The notes: generated by a model not told the origin, from the sequence alone. A stretch of 64,000 nt of DNA from Leptospira kemamanensis (GCF_004769665.1 NZ_RQGG01000032.1:434001-498000); one strand, 5' to 3'; shown: positions 36,812-46,909, counted from the stretch's first letter. A program made the numbers and translations.

Positions 36812-37935
36812 AATTTTATTTCCTTTTCATTTTTACTTTTTTGACTCTCAGCCAATGCCAATCCAAACATGAATCCTTAGTTTCTGAAATTGAAGATCTT
36901 ATAGCGAAAGAAAAATTTGAGAAAGCACTTGTATTATTACAAGATCGTCTTTCGGCAAATCGTTCTAGTGCAGAAGTTTTATCCAAAAATAAACCAAACC
37001 AACCTAGGTTGTTTGCGGTATCAGAGGACAGAACTAAAATCGTTTGGACTGAAAACAAAACTTTATTTTTTAAAGATTTGGTTAATGACAATCGAAACTC
37101 GATCGAATTGAAACTTCGACCTGATTCCATTCAACTGTCGGCTAACGGAAATTATGTTGCAGTTCAATATCCGCTAAAACAATACGGTGGATGTGCCTTA
37201 TTTGGGTATTCAACTTCGGATTCAACCTTAGAACACGAGTCTATTGTGCACATCCCGTGTAAAACAGGAATGGGAATTTCCAACTCGGGAGATATTTTAT
37301 TATACTTTTTTGAAAATCAACTTTTCGTCGAACAAACTGGAAAAACGTCAAAACCAGAGCGTTTCCTTTCGGGAGAATTGTTTCCTTCCCCGTATCCAAA
37401 ATTAAAAATCCAATATCATATTTCGTCGATCGGAAACGAATATTTGGTTTGGTCGGGTGTAGGTGGAGCTTATCATTTATTTTATCTCAACATAGAATCC
37501 AAACGTGTTTCTTTACTTTCAAAAGACATAGTCCTTCCAAAATTTTATTACAATAGCGGTAACTCTGGTTATGTGGTGGGTGGCAAAATTGGAGACTTGT
37601 ATTTCAAAGAAGTCTCATACCAACAAGGTAAATCTCCTTCCATCAATCGCGGAATTCCTATTGTCACGAGAGAAGCCTATTCTTGGAGGTTAACTGGCAA
37701 GGATGAATTTATCACAACCAACCAAAACGATCCTAACCAACCAATGAAATGGAAAGTTTCTGGTAAAAAGGAACATTTCCCTTTTTTCTTAGAACGATTG
37801 TGGGGAGTGGCTGGGGATAAAATTGTTTACGAAAGTAGTCGTGGCGAACTCGTGTTAGACGATTTAAATTTCAGTGAAGAAGACTGGAAAATTTACGAAT
37901 ACTTTAAAAAAGTTCGCAAAATGAATGACGGCTAG
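36808..37935 (+). CDS. lipoprotein with helical N-terminus and beta-propeller-like body
   Basis: The GTG at 36808 overlaps the previous stop and gives a signal peptide with lipobox LTLSQC at about residue 17; a start at 36673 would run through the preceding gene and is rejected. After the Cys there is a helical segment of about 45 residues, then 300 residues of repeating strand patterns (LFAVSEDRTKIVWTENKTLFF, IQLSANGNYVAVQYP) like WD40/YVTN-type propeller blades. Function unknown; it might bind a partner at the membrane. Confidence 0.7.
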   Translation: MKFYFLFIFTFLTLSQCQSKHESLVSEIEDLIAKEKFEKALVLLQDRLSANRSSAEVLSKNKPNQPRLFAVSEDRTKIVWTENKTLFFKDLVNDNRNSIELKLRPDSIQLSANGNYVAVQYPLKQYGGCALFGYSTSDSTLEHESIVHIPCKTGMGISNSGDILLYFFENQLFVEQTGKTSKPERFLSGELFPSPYPKLKIQYHISSIGNEYLVWSGVGGAYHLFYLNIESKRVSLLSKDIVLPKFYYNSGNSGYVVGGKIGDLYFKEVSYQQGKSPSINRGIPIVTREAYSWRLTGKDEFITTNQNDPNQPMKWKVSGKKEHFPFFLERLWGVAGDKIVYESSRGELVLDDLNFSEEDWKIYEYFKKVRKMNDG

Positions 37936-38129
37936 GCTGCTTGTTCTTTCTCTTTCTTAGCTGAAAATATGTCACAAGCTTTGTATAAATCTTGCACACA
38001 ATGGGAGGTCAATCTTTCCAAATCCTCGGACTGCAAACGATCCTTGGAACTCGGGCAAACAGAAAGTCCCTTTGCATATAAGGGGCATTTTACATAAAAT
38101 TCATTTTTAGGTAGAGACTTCTGTGGCAT
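37932..38129 (-). CDS. small Cys-rich protein, unknown
   Basis: A 65-residue basic/acidic protein with four Cys (VKCPLYAKGLSVCPSS, SHCVQDLYKACDIF) spaced 10, 19 and 8 apart, which could form a small zinc or FeS site. No signal peptide. It overlaps the convergent lipoprotein stop by 4 nt and is separated from the gene cluster downstream by 98 nt. It is probably real given the orderly Cys pattern and stop placement, but it may be lineage-specific. Confidence 0.5.
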   Translation of the reverse strand: MPQKSLPKNEFYVKCPLYAKGLSVCPSSKDRLQSEDLERLTSHCVQDLYKACDIFSAKKEKEQAA

Positions 38130-38227
38130 AACTCTGAAAATTTTTTGTGAATTCGGTGCCCTGTCAAACGGATTTTAAATGAAATTCTAAATTTAAAATT
38201 CAAAAAATCTGCCTAACAGTCATAAAT

Positions 38228-39379
38228 TTAAAAGTACAAATTTAAGATTGTAGGGTTTTCTACCGAGATCACTTGGTCTTCGAATGTAAAGTCTCTCAAA
38301 TTGAAAGTTTTGCCATTCCAATGATTCTCAAATAAATGCCCAGAGAGAAACACTTGTACCAAGTCCTGTGCTCTAGTAGATTTGATGTATTTTGCCATCC
38401 CTTCTCGTTTCCAAACGTTTACATCAGTTAAATCCAAACCAGACCATTTCATATCAGGATACACAGACGCGGGTGAAATGATTCCATCAATTGGTTTCCC
38501 TGTTAGGCGACTATATAAATAAGACTCAAATACATCCTGTCCAATCAAAATAGCAACTTTCCAACCTGGTACGATCCAAATCCGATCTTGGTTGGTTTCA
38601 CCTGGAGAATAAACTTTTTGTTCTTCTTCCGACAAAATGGTTTTTTTTACCAATGGCTCCATTAATTTTCCATCTGCCGAGAAAGGGATCGCCACATTGT
38701 ACAATGGACCCTTTGAATCCAATACAAGGTTACCTTTTACAATTTTAGGATTTGGTAAAACAATGGTTCCACCAAGGATGGGAACATTAAAGTCTTTTGC
38801 TAACGAGGAGAAAGTACGAACGTAAACTTCTGCCATTAGTTCCGATTTTGCTAAAATCAAATCAGTAAGTTTGAAGTTTTCGCCTTTCGTTTTGAGTGCT
38901 TCTGCTAAGGAATCTGAATTTAAAAATCTAGATTTTTCATTGAGAAAAATGAGTCCACTTCCAATGTGTTCAGGAAAAATAACAATAGTTTTGCGATCAA
39001 AAATACCGGAAGACTTACCTTTGATCAAAGTTTCTTCAATTCGTTCTTTCCACCATTCTTCTTTTACGTAATCTTCAGGTTTTAGAACTAACTGGATTCC
39101 TACTAAGTTTCCATATTTTCTATCTGCACCATTTGTTTGAATGGTAACTTCATTCCATGTTTTGATCGGTTTTTGAATTTCTTCATCAACTTCAGGTTTG
39201 CTAAAATTAAAATCAAATTTGAAATCAAAGTTAAAACTAAAATCGGATTTTGGTGCTTCTATTTTAGGTGTCGGTTGAAAGGATTCGAGATCCTTTAAGT
39301 AGGTTGCAGAACCATATCCAATTCCAAACAATACGATGAATATTAAGATTTTATATGGTGGTACATAAAGGTTATGCAT
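38228..39379 (-). CDS. membrane-anchored nitrilase-superfamily protein lacking the catalytic Cys
   Basis: One N-terminal membrane helix (about residues 9-27) is followed by a low-complexity linker of alternating Phe and Asp/Asn/Lys (residues 47-60) and then a carbon-nitrogen-hydrolase-like domain. The catalytic Glu is Glu137 in VIFPEHIG and the Lys is probably Lys246 in VKKTIL, but where the family has Cys (ICYD) this protein reads IGQD, with Gly280 in place of the nucleophile. It is therefore probably not a nitrilase or amidase. It is the last gene of the six-gene run and overlaps the Nudix gene by 8 nt. Function unknown. Confidence 0.72.
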   Translation of the reverse strand: MHNLYVPPYKILIFIVLFGIGYGSATYLKDLESFQPTPKIEAPKSDFSFNFDFKFDFNFSKPEVDEEIQKPIKTWNEVTIQTNGADRKYGNLVGIQLVLKPEDYVKEEWWKERIEETLIKGKSSGIFDRKTIVIFPEHIGSGLIFLNEKSRFLNSDSLAEALKTKGENFKLTDLILAKSELMAEVYVRTFSSLAKDFNVPILGGTIVLPNPKIVKGNLVLDSKGPLYNVAIPFSADGKLMEPLVKKTILSEEEQKVYSPGETNQDRIWIVPGWKVAILIGQDVFESYLYSRLTGKPIDGIISPASVYPDMKWSGLDLTDVNVWKREGMAKYIKSTRAQDLVQVFLSGHLFENHWNGKTFNLRDFTFEDQVISVENPTILNLYF

Positions 39380-39809
39380 ATTGTTTTAAATAAAGTTGGA
39401 CAGCTTCCAACATATACTCCGAAAAAAGTTTTTTGGGGTCAAAGGATTTGATATCAACCCATTCCATATAATCATGTTCGTCTGACAATTCTACTTTTCC
39501 TTCAATTCGTTTTGCATCATAGGCTATGATGATACAAGGGTGATTTCCTTCATTCACTCGATGTTTATAAACAAAGATTGGATTTGGCTTCACCTCGATT
39601 TTAATATTAGGACCAAGTTCCTCACTGATTTCTCGGGAAATACTCTCTGTCCAATCTTCAAAAAATTCGTCTTCATTCATTCGACCACCAGGAAGGTCAC
39701 CATGTCCCGATTTTCTATCGCGTAAAACTAATAATAAGTTTCCATCACGTAGAAACAATTTTTGGGTAATTTGAAAAAAACCGTGTTTACTCAAAGTGAA
39801 CTTCCCCAA
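39372..39809 (-). CDS. Nudix hydrolase
   Basis: 145 residues with a Nudix box, [26 protein letters not shown]. The REISEELG core is intact, but about three extra residues lie between the first Gly and the box Glu compared with GX5EX7REUXEEXGU. It hydrolyses a nucleoside diphosphate linked to another group; the substrate is unknown. It starts with TTG, 19 nt inside the preceding gene, and ends 8 nt inside the next. Confidence 0.85.
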   Translation of the reverse strand: MGKFTLSKHGFFQITQKLFLRDGNLLLVLRDRKSGHGDLPGGRMNEDEFFEDWTESISREISEELGPNIKIEVKPNPIFVYKHRVNEGNHPCIIIAYDAKRIEGKVELSDEHDYMEWVDIKSFDPKKLFSEYMLEAVQLYLKQYA

Positions 39810-42241
39810 ACATCAATTTGGTGATCAACTGCATATAATTCTGGTTTTGGTAGATTTTTTGTTTTATGTTGGTTCACCATTCCTAAAGATACACTCGCTA
39901 ATTGAGAAATAATCGGATCCATGGATTCAGTAGGTACTCCGAAAAACAAAAAGTTCACTGGGCTTCCATCGCTAATTAAATAAATTTCTTTTTCTAATTG
40001 TAAGTCTGGAACCTGAAATAAGATTTTCGAACCTAAATCCATTTGAGTTTGAGGATCCAAAATTCTATGGAAAGAAATTTTCACATCTTTTCCATTTAGT
40101 TTGGGAGTTTCACTGGAATTTAATTCATTGGTCCATTGGATGAAATTAGAAAATTCGACCGTTTTAGTCGATCCAGATGCTAAAAATAATTGATTGTGTT
40201 CACTTTTAAGAATCCAAGTTTCAAAATCCTTTGGTTCTAAAATTGACTCTCCCGTTACACCAATCACTAAATCAATGTTTGCAAACTCATATTCAGTTAT
40301 CGAGTGGAAAGATTGTTTTTCGAAATTTGAATCTTTATCAAATTTACGATCCACTTCCAAAATATCCAAGTTGGATTCGTGTAAGGAACCACCTATTAAA
40401 TATTTTTTTAAAAAACCACCGATGTTTCCCTTTGCTCCCAAAAGAAGGACTTTTCGTTTGGATAAAACTTTTCCTATTCCATGAAGGGTATTTTCAATTG
40501 CATTGATGATGGAACGTGCTACCTCTTTTGATTCTTCCAAGGTTTTCTCTGTGGAGATCGCAATAGAATACGCAGGTAAAAATAAATTCTGTTTCTCTTT
40601 TTTCACTTTGGTCAAACGATCATATCCGTTACGAGTATGTTCCACCGATCCGATGACATGTGTTTTTAGAATTTCTGAAAAAGATTTGTTTTGAAGCGAA
40701 GTAGATTTTCCTTCTACCCAAAACTCAGTTAATACATCTCCGAAAGAAATTCCATCTAATGCGCGTTCATTCAGTATTGGCGCAACATAACCACCATCTT
40801 CTATCAAAATCATTTTTTCGTCTTTTTCAACAATCAACAGAAGTTGGTTTAAAAACAAATACATTGCTAACTGACGCATGGCATCAAAAAAACCCATTTT
40901 GGCTTCTTCTAATTTATGTCGAAAGGAAACATGTTTTTGGAAATCACTGTATAAGGGAGATACTCCATAATAAGGAGTATTGTTTTTTGTGAGTTTAAAC
41001 TCAAGACCAGCCATGTAAAAAGATTCAGTTGGTATATCGAGTAAAATATCTAAATAAATGGGTGGGATGTTCCCACCATATTTTACAAACGCAACATTGA
41101 GTGAATTTGCTTTCAGTCTTCTAAATGTTTCAATCAAAGAAATGATTTCAGAAGTAATATGATGGATTAAAAAAATATGAATGCCTTCAAAATTATACTG
41201 ATGTCCCTTCCCGTTAGCAATTTTTTCCAAAATTGGCATTCGTTTTAGATAGAAACTTGAATCAACTAACGTACGTTTCTGATTAAAACTAAAGTTTAAA
41301 ACTCGATCCAACCGAGATAAATCTACATACACTGAAGTTCTTCCAATGATGGCTCGTAAGGTATTTCCTTCTTTGATTTTTTTAGAAGCGGAAGAATCTT
41401 CTAATAGTAAAAATAGTTTTTTTAAGATGGAAAGGGAAACACTTGGATCGGAACTCAAAATCAAATTTCGGTATTGTTCCTCCCAATAAAAATTGATATT
41501 GGATAGTTTACCCAAAGGTGTTTTTTCGATTTGTGAGAATACTTTACTAAAATGGCTATTTTCTTCTTCGTAAAATGTTTCCCCTTTTTGTGCAACATTG
41601 ATGATTCCATTGCTAAGTGATTCACTGATTTTAGATGCACCTGCAATGTAGGTTCTAGAGTGAACATCACTGATCACTTCATGATGAATATTTGCCAAAT
41701 TCAAACAACCATCTTCCCGTGAATCAATCGTTATGCGAATAAAAAAATCACCAATACGATTTTGGCTTTGCACCCTTTCCATCAAAATATAATACCCAGA
41801 TGGATGAACAAATTCAGTATCAAAAGGAAATAATAAAGCAATGGAGGAATTTTTATTTGGATCCTCTCCATAAAATTCAGGATGGATTTTTTTAGCGATG
41901 GATTGTTGTTGGAACGATCCAAAAACAAAACGTAAATTTTCTTCAAATTCTTCTCGAAACAATACCCAATCTTTGAGGATTCCAGCTCTTGCAAACACTT
42001 GCACGTGTTGGATGTGCATGTCCACTAACTCATGATTGATGTTAGGATTTATTTTGTAAGTAAATGCTAAATCCCCAGGTAAGGATTGTAAAAGGTTACC
42101 AATTTCTTCTCCAATCGTTCGAGACAAAATCGAAAGTCCAAAAAAGATTCGAAGATTGGTTAAATCAATTTCCCATAACCCCTCTTCTACTTCTTCTAGG
42201 GTTGGACCAAGTGATGTTTTTATGTTTTTTTCTAGAGGCAT
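39791..42241 (-). CDS. 816-residue protein with S-adenosylhomocysteine-hydrolase-like C-terminal half
   Basis: Residues 1-350 are unlike anything I recognise. From about 350 the protein follows the SAH-hydrolase order: [23 protein letters not shown] (like the LHMT region), [10 protein letters not shown] (481-489, like EDGGD), [13 protein letters not shown] (531-543, like EETTTG), a Rossmann loop [13 protein letters not shown] (599-611), VIGVTGES (659-666), [10 protein letters not shown] (688-697) and [14 protein letters not shown] (755-768, like LAEGRLVNL). Several catalytic positions, including the usual Lys and Asp-Asn segment, look replaced. Five genes around it overlap or nearly touch it. 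It is probably an NAD-binding enzyme or regulatory relative, not a true SAH hydrolase. Confidence 0.7.
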   Translation of the reverse strand: MPLEKNIKTSLGPTLEEVEEGLWEIDLTNLRIFFGLSILSRTIGEEIGNLLQSLPGDLAFTYKINPNINHELVDMHIQHVQVFARAGILKDWVLFREEFEENLRFVFGSFQQQSIAKKIHPEFYGEDPNKNSSIALLFPFDTEFVHPSGYYILMERVQSQNRIGDFFIRITIDSREDGCLNLANIHHEVISDVHSRTYIAGASKISESLSNGIINVAQKGETFYEEENSHFSKVFSQIEKTPLGKLSNINFYWEEQYRNLILSSDPSVSLSILKKLFLLLEDSSASKKIKEGNTLRAIIGRTSVYVDLSRLDRVLNFSFNQKRTLVDSSFYLKRMPILEKIANGKGHQYNFEGIHIFLIHHITSEIISLIETFRRLKANSLNVAFVKYGGNIPPIYLDILLDIPTESFYMAGLEFKLTKNNTPYYGVSPLYSDFQKHVSFRHKLEEAKMGFFDAMRQLAMYLFLNQLLLIVEKDEKMILIEDGGYVAPILNERALDGISFGDVLTEFWVEGKSTSLQNKSFSEILKTHVIGSVEHTRNGYDRLTKVKKEKQNLFLPAYSIAISTEKTLEESKEVARSIINAIENTLHGIGKVLSKRKVLLLGAKGNIGGFLKKYLIGGSLHESNLDILEVDRKFDKDSNFEKQSFHSITEYEFANIDLVIGVTGESILEPKDFETWILKSEHNQLFLASGSTKTVEFSNFIQWTNELNSSETPKLNGKDVKISFHRILDPQTQMDLGSKILFQVPDLQLEKEIYLISDGSPVNFLFFGVPTESMDPIISQLASVSLGMVNQHKTKNLPKPELYAVDHQIDVWGSSL

Positions 42242-42245
42242 ATGA

Positions 42246-43688
42246 TTATTGGAAATCTACAACTACCTTCACACTAGAGGGATCTTTTGCTTTTAAATAA
42301 GCTTCCTCTAATTTGTCAGAAGGGAAACGATGAGAAATCAAATTAGTTTCTAAAGACTTGGTGATCTCTGGATTATCTTTTAAAAGGGAAATAGCCAAAT
42401 GGAAGTCTCCACAACGAGAACTATGAATTTCTTTTCCTTGTTTGAAGAAATCTCCCACCAAACGAAACTCAGTCGGCCAATTCGCGGTTGAAGTTGAATC
42501 CACAAGAATTGCTCCCCTTGGACGAACAAGTGAATTTTCATGATTTGGATTTGGACGAATGGTTAACCCAATCTCTTCTGGTTTTGAAACAATAACTAAA
42601 TCAAAACGCGGCATTTGGCTTGCAAAAGTGCTGGAAGCCAATATTGTCTCACCTGTCTTTACATCTCCTTCAAACACTTGGAACTTTTGTTTTAGTTCAG
42701 CTTTTATTTTTTCTGAAACGCCATCAAAAACAAAAATAGTTTTGTTGGTTCTTTCTTCTTTTTGCCAATGGAAATTTGTATTATCGATTGTGTAAGGTAA
42801 AATTGAAAGTTCATCTACAACGAGTTCTGTTAAATGTTCTAAACCAGCCATGGTTTGCCCATTCGTTGTTTTTAGATGCACTTCCCGTTTTGCAATTCGT
42901 AAGGCAGTATCAAAACCAGAAGTAGTGGAAGTGGTGTCGTAAATGATATCAAATTTGTTTTCTAAATTTTCTACATTTGTGATACGAAGATCAACAATCT
43001 CATCAGCACCCATTTCTTTTGCCAATTTTACCAAATGATCATGTCGTGTAATGGCCGTGATGCGAAAATTTGATCCGTTGGTTTTACGGTAAGAGGATAG
43101 TGCTGCAAGTACCAAACTGCCCAATCGTCTTGGTCCAAGAACGGCAACATGGTCTCCAGATTTTGGTGGTGAGGCAATGATGGCTTGTAAAGCAGCAGCA
43201 AATGGTTCCATCAAAACAGCAGCCTTGGAAGAAACACCTTCTAAATTGATCGCTGCATGCACTGGCGCTAAAATATATGGACCAAAACCACCCGGCAGGC
43301 GATCAATTCCCAAAACTCTACGTTCGGGAGAATGGGTGGGGATTCCTTCTTTGCAAAATACATCTGGATTTTTGTCACCACGTGCTTCAAAGGTATCGTT
43401 GATTTCGACAACAAATTGTTTTCCTTGGTTTTCTTCGAGTCCTTCTGCTAACACTTCATGGCCGATGATTTGTGGAAGGGGGAAAGGTAAAAAACGTCGA
43501 TCGATGTCTGTGGAACAAACTCCACAGGAAATGGTTTTGAGAGGAATGTAACCTGGACCTAATTGGAGGTAGGTTGAACCATTTCGTTTGATTTCCCAAC
43601 CTTCTTTTTGATTGCCAATGTATTCGTATTCCGCTGATTCAAACGAGTCATCGGAAAGGTAATCCTTTGCTCGAAATTTTAGATTCAT
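42246..43688 (-). CDS. MDR-family dehydrogenase with a large insertion
   Basis: Medium-chain dehydrogenase/reductase with an N-terminal catalytic-zinc region (SCGVCSTDID and IIGHEVLAEG) and a cofactor-binding fold (HVAVLGPRRLGSLVLA). The four-Cys structural-zinc lobe is missing: only one Cys (VFCKEG) lies there. At 480 residues it is about 130 longer than usual; the extra sequence lies after the nucleotide-binding fold (about residues 280-400) before a normal C-terminal region. Substrate unknown. It overlaps the rhomboid gene by one base (TAATG) and is 4 nt before the SAH-hydrolase-like gene. Confidence 0.75.
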   Translation of the reverse strand: MNLKFRAKDYLSDDSFESAEYEYIGNQKEGWEIKRNGSTYLQLGPGYIPLKTISCGVCSTDIDRRFLPFPLPQIIGHEVLAEGLEENQGKQFVVEINDTFEARGDKNPDVFCKEGIPTHSPERRVLGIDRLPGGFGPYILAPVHAAINLEGVSSKAAVLMEPFAAALQAIIASPPKSGDHVAVLGPRRLGSLVLAALSSYRKTNGSNFRITAITRHDHLVKLAKEMGADEIVDLRITNVENLENKFDIIYDTTSTTSGFDTALRIAKREVHLKTTNGQTMAGLEHLTELVVDELSILPYTIDNTNFHWQKEERTNKTIFVFDGVSEKIKAELKQKFQVFEGDVKTGETILASSTFASQMPRFDLVIVSKPEEIGLTIRPNPNHENSLVRPRGAILVDSTSTANWPTEFRLVGDFFKQGKEIHSSRCGDFHLAISLLKDNPEITKSLETNLISHRFPSDKLEEAYLKAKDPSSVKVVVDFQ

Positions 43689-44350
43689 TACCTATTGTTG
43701 ATAAAAAATAGAAGAATGATCGTCAATGTAAAAAAGGTAAAGTTAAGGAGAAAGCCCTGTCTGATTTCTTGTCTTTCTTTTTCACCGAGCAAATAACTTG
43801 TCACAAATACGGAAAAAAATCCACCCAAGTGCGCCCAATGTGCCACATTATCTCTAGCAAATACGTTCGTTACGTCAGAGTAGACCATCATCCAACCAAA
43901 TAAAAAGACAGGAAACGGAATGGATTTATGTTTTGAAATTGGGAATCGAAAAGGTGAGAGTAAAGTAGCTGCGGAAGCAAGTCCGGAGATGGAACCACTT
44001 GCTCCTACGATGGGTGTTTTATCTCCCAAAATCAACCCACGGATGATTCCGTCGCCTAACACAGACAATAAACCAGCCATAAAATAGAAGAGTAACCATT
44101 TGGCTTTCCCAACTCTTTTTTCCACCACTCGCCCAAGTAATAAAAGAAAAAAAAGATTTGAGAGTAAATGAGCTCCTGATCCGTGAAAAAAAGTGGATAA
44201 AATCCAATTGATGGGTTCTATCTCGCCAGGTGTGGCGATGAAATATTCGGTCACCAAGCTTGGCATCAAAATAGAAACCGTTGGATATAATAAAAAAAGG
44301 AATAATGCGAAACTTGCAGTTAAAGGAAATTCCCAAATAAATGATCGCAT
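43688..44350 (-). CDS. rhomboid-family intramembrane serine protease
   Basis: 220 residues with six membrane segments. The catalytic Ser is in GASGSISGL (Ser118) and the His in VAHWAHLGGF (His174), both within membrane helices as in the GlpG family; the HGSGAHLLSNLFFL loop provides the conserved His and Asn of the oxyanion site. Such proteases cut membrane-anchored proteins. It lies between the exported helical protein and the MDR gene, at spacings of 2 and -1 nt. Confidence 0.9.
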   Translation of the reverse strand: MRSFIWEFPLTASFALFLFLLYPTVSILMPSLVTEYFIATPGEIEPINWILSTFFHGSGAHLLSNLFFLLLLGRVVEKRVGKAKWLLFYFMAGLLSVLGDGIIRGLILGDKTPIVGASGSISGLASAATLLSPFRFPISKHKSIPFPVFLFGWMMVYSDVTNVFARDNVAHWAHLGGFFSVFVTSYLLGEKERQEIRQGFLLNFTFFTLTIILLFFINNR

Positions 44351-44352
44351 AA

Positions 44353-45171
44353 CTATTTAAATGTGGGAATTTTTGGTTCTTCTGGATTTCGAAAATAAGC
44401 AGGATCAAAATTCGGAATCCCAGTCGCTAGTTCGTGTAAATCCGGTTGTTTCCAAATTTGTTCGTAATAATTTAAACTACCATAAGAATCAAAATGACTA
44501 TCATATAATAATCGTAGGTATTTTTCTTTATCACTGACGATGATTCGGATCACTTCATTCACCATTGCTTCAAAAGACCGACTTTCTTTGTCAAATTCAT
44601 CAACGGAATCATGTAATAATCCCAATAACACGATGTATTTTTCAGCTTGTTTTAATGACTTTAAGGAATACGCCAATTCTTGTAATTTCATCAAATACAA
44701 ATAAGGCCTGATATTTTTCCCGATGGTTAATTTTTGTTTGGCAACCGCGATTTCCCGATAACCCAAACGTAAATATAATTTCGTTTCTGTTTTTTCTTTT
44801 CCATTGGCAAGCCTTGCCAATCTTCCCAATTCAATTTCCAATTCTTCAATTTCATCTTCCAATACATTGATGTACAATTGGATGAGAAGTCCCTGGGTTC
44901 TACGTAGTTCTGCATATGATTTACCCAAATCCATTTGCAGATGTAAGATTTCGGATTCAATGTGGTGTTGTACGCAACGTTTGAAGTATTTTTTTTGGTC
45001 TTCAGTCCCTCGGTTACTGATTGTTGAATTTAAAATGCGAAGAAACTCGTAGTTATCCTTAAGTCCATAACTAACACGAATTAACTGTGTAGCTTTGGAG
45101 CTGGATTGATCCGGTGTCATCTCTCCCATGGCTGTAAAGAGAAGCATCAGTATGACTGAAAAACGTTTCAT
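44353..45171 (-). CDS. exported helical protein, unknown
   Basis: Begins with a probable signal peptide (MKRFSVILMLLFTAMGEM) and continues as about 250 residues of charged helices, rich in Leu, Glu, Lys and Tyr, with no known domain. Long helical stretches (RTQGLLIQLYINVLEDEIEE and after) suggest coiled-coil or TPR-like packing. First gene of the six-gene run, starting 98 nt from a divergent gene. Possibly a periplasmic partner of the rhomboid protease (inference from position). Confidence 0.68.
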   Translation of the reverse strand: MKRFSVILMLLFTAMGEMTPDQSSSKATQLIRVSYGLKDNYEFLRILNSTISNRGTEDQKKYFKRCVQHHIESEILHLQMDLGKSYAELRRTQGLLIQLYINVLEDEIEELEIELGRLARLANGKEKTETKLYLRLGYREIAVAKQKLTIGKNIRPYLYLMKLQELAYSLKSLKQAEKYIVLLGLLHDSVDEFDKESRSFEAMVNEVIRIIVSDKEKYLRLLYDSHFDSYGSLNYYEQIWKQPDLHELATGIPNFDPAYFRNPEEPKIPTFK

Positions 45172-45269
45172 CTATGCAACTAGTTTCGGCCGTACCTGGA
45201 AAACATTAGCATGATAAAAAAGAAAAGACAGTTACGTCTCATATTTTAGAATTATGTCGAGAGGAAGCT

Positions 45270-45875
45270 GTGCAAAAGTTAGGATCACTACCCATTTCTC
45301 CATTAGAAGCCATTGACCAATTAAAATCGGAAATGGAACAACCAGTCTGGGAAAATCGCCTCTTAGAATTGATGAAATTGGCCGCCAATAACGACAAAAA
45401 CGTATGGGCTATGATTTACCAAATCATACGGGAAGCTGATTCGGGCAGGTTGTCTTGGGGGTACCATAAATCATTACTGTCGGGAATGGTTTACCTACTT
45501 GCTTATGTGGGAGATTCCAAAAGTTACCGAGTCCTTCTGAATTATGTCAAATCTTTGGACCGTGCCATTCCCATCGGCGCCATGGAATTAATTTCCGATT
45601 TACTTCCGACTTTTGCCGAACTCGACATCCGAGAGTTGTTTACGATCGCATCCAATCAAGACGAATTAAAATCTGCGTTTGGAGTTTTGGCTTTATGCAA
45701 ACTCAACATGGAAAATCGACTTTCTCAGGAAGAAAAAACCAATTTACAATCGTTTTTATCCAATTATAAAAATTTGAAATACTATTTAAACGATACCATT
45801 GATCTCACCTTAGAACAATTAAACGAAACTGATTCGAGTGAGTTATTATCAGAACTTGATGGAATTATGTTATGA
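45270..45875 (+). CDS. helical-repeat protein, unknown
   Basis: Starts with GTG at 45270 with GAGGAAG just upstream. The 201 residues are helical with HEAT/ARM-like Leu patterns (LLELMKLAANNDKNVWAMIYQII, ELISDLLPTFAELDIREL). No motif identifies a function. It ends in the ATGA overlap with the zinc dehydrogenase gene, so the two are co-expressed. Confidence 0.66.
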   Translation: MQKLGSLPISPLEAIDQLKSEMEQPVWENRLLELMKLAANNDKNVWAMIYQIIREADSGRLSWGYHKSLLSGMVYLLAYVGDSKSYRVLLNYVKSLDRAIPIGAMELISDLLPTFAELDIRELFTIASNQDELKSAFGVLALCKLNMENRLSQEEKTNLQSFLSNYKNLKYYLNDTIDLTLEQLNETDSSELLSELDGIML

Positions 45876-46909
45876 AAGCTGCGGTATTACCTTCTGGATC
45901 TAGATCCCTAGAGATCCAAGAATTGGATATTCCTCCTTTACAACCAAACCAAGTTAAGGTGAAAGTAAAAGCCTGTGGCATTTGTGGATCAGACATTCAT
46001 TTTATTTTACATGGAAAAATGAAAGCAACATACTCACCATGTGTTCCTGGTCACGAAACATCTGGTGTTGTCACCGAAATTGGGGAACAAGTTACAAAAC
46101 TCAAAGTTGGTGACCGAGTGGTTGTGAGTGCCGGTACCTCTTGTGGAAAATGTAAACATTGTTTGGCGGGTAGAGAAAATCTTTGTGAACATATAGGTGT
46201 CATTGGTTTTAACCAAAGGGGTGGTTTTGCAGAATTCATCCAAACGGAAGAACGTTACCTCCATCTTTTACCAGAGGAAATCCCTTTTGCAGAAGGTGCC
46301 ATTTTAGCTGATGCTGTATCAACTCCTTACCATGCTGTGAAATACCAAGGAGAACTAAAAACAGGGGAAACCATCGCCATCATTGGTTGTGGTGGGCTTG
46401 GAATCCATGCAGTAGCTATCGCGAAAGCCCTCGGTGCTGGAAAAATTTTTGCAATCGATATTGACAGTGGAAGTTTGGAGAATGCAAAAGCGTATGGTGC
46501 CGACGAACTCATATTAGTTGAAAAGAATATGCAAGTGGGTAAGGTTTTAAAAGAAAAATCGGGGGGAATCGATCTTTTATGTGATTTTACGGGTTATATG
46601 CCCAATATCGAAAGTAGTGTCCGTGCCATGAACCGAGGCGGACGGATTGTCCTTGTTGGCATTGGTAGAAACAAACTCGAAATTCCTATGCCATTTTTTC
46701 TCATTGAAAGGCAAATTCGGATCACAGGTTCCTATGGTTCCGATAGACGCGCCATTCCCGAACTCATCCAACTTTACCAAGAGAAAAAACTCAATTTAAC
46801 AAAATCCATCAGTGGGATTCACAAATTGGAAGATACAAACGAATTCCTACATGCCTTAGAAGAAAAAAAAGGAAACCCAATTCGTTTTATCATCAATCCT
46901 GAACTTTGA
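45872..46909 (+). CDS. zinc-dependent alcohol/polyol dehydrogenase (MDR)
   Basis: Complete MDR enzyme of 345 residues: catalytic zinc from CGICGSDIH and GHETSG, structural zinc from CGKCKHCLAGRENLC (four Cys), cofactor motif IGCGGLGIHAVA. It resembles threonine, sorbitol or 2,3-butanediol dehydrogenases. Unlike the MDR gene at 42246, all zinc residues and the normal length are present. Coupled to the preceding helical-repeat gene. Confidence 0.9.
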   Translation: MKAAVLPSGSRSLEIQELDIPPLQPNQVKVKVKACGICGSDIHFILHGKMKATYSPCVPGHETSGVVTEIGEQVTKLKVGDRVVVSAGTSCGKCKHCLAGRENLCEHIGVIGFNQRGGFAEFIQTEERYLHLLPEEIPFAEGAILADAVSTPYHAVKYQGELKTGETIAIIGCGGLGIHAVAIAKALGAGKIFAIDIDSGSLENAKAYGADELILVEKNMQVGKVLKEKSGGIDLLCDFTGYMPNIESSVRAMNRGGRIVLVGIGRNKLEIPMPFFLIERQIRITGSYGSDRRAIPELIQLYQEKKLNLTKSISGIHKLEDTNEFLHALEEKKGNPIRFIINPEL

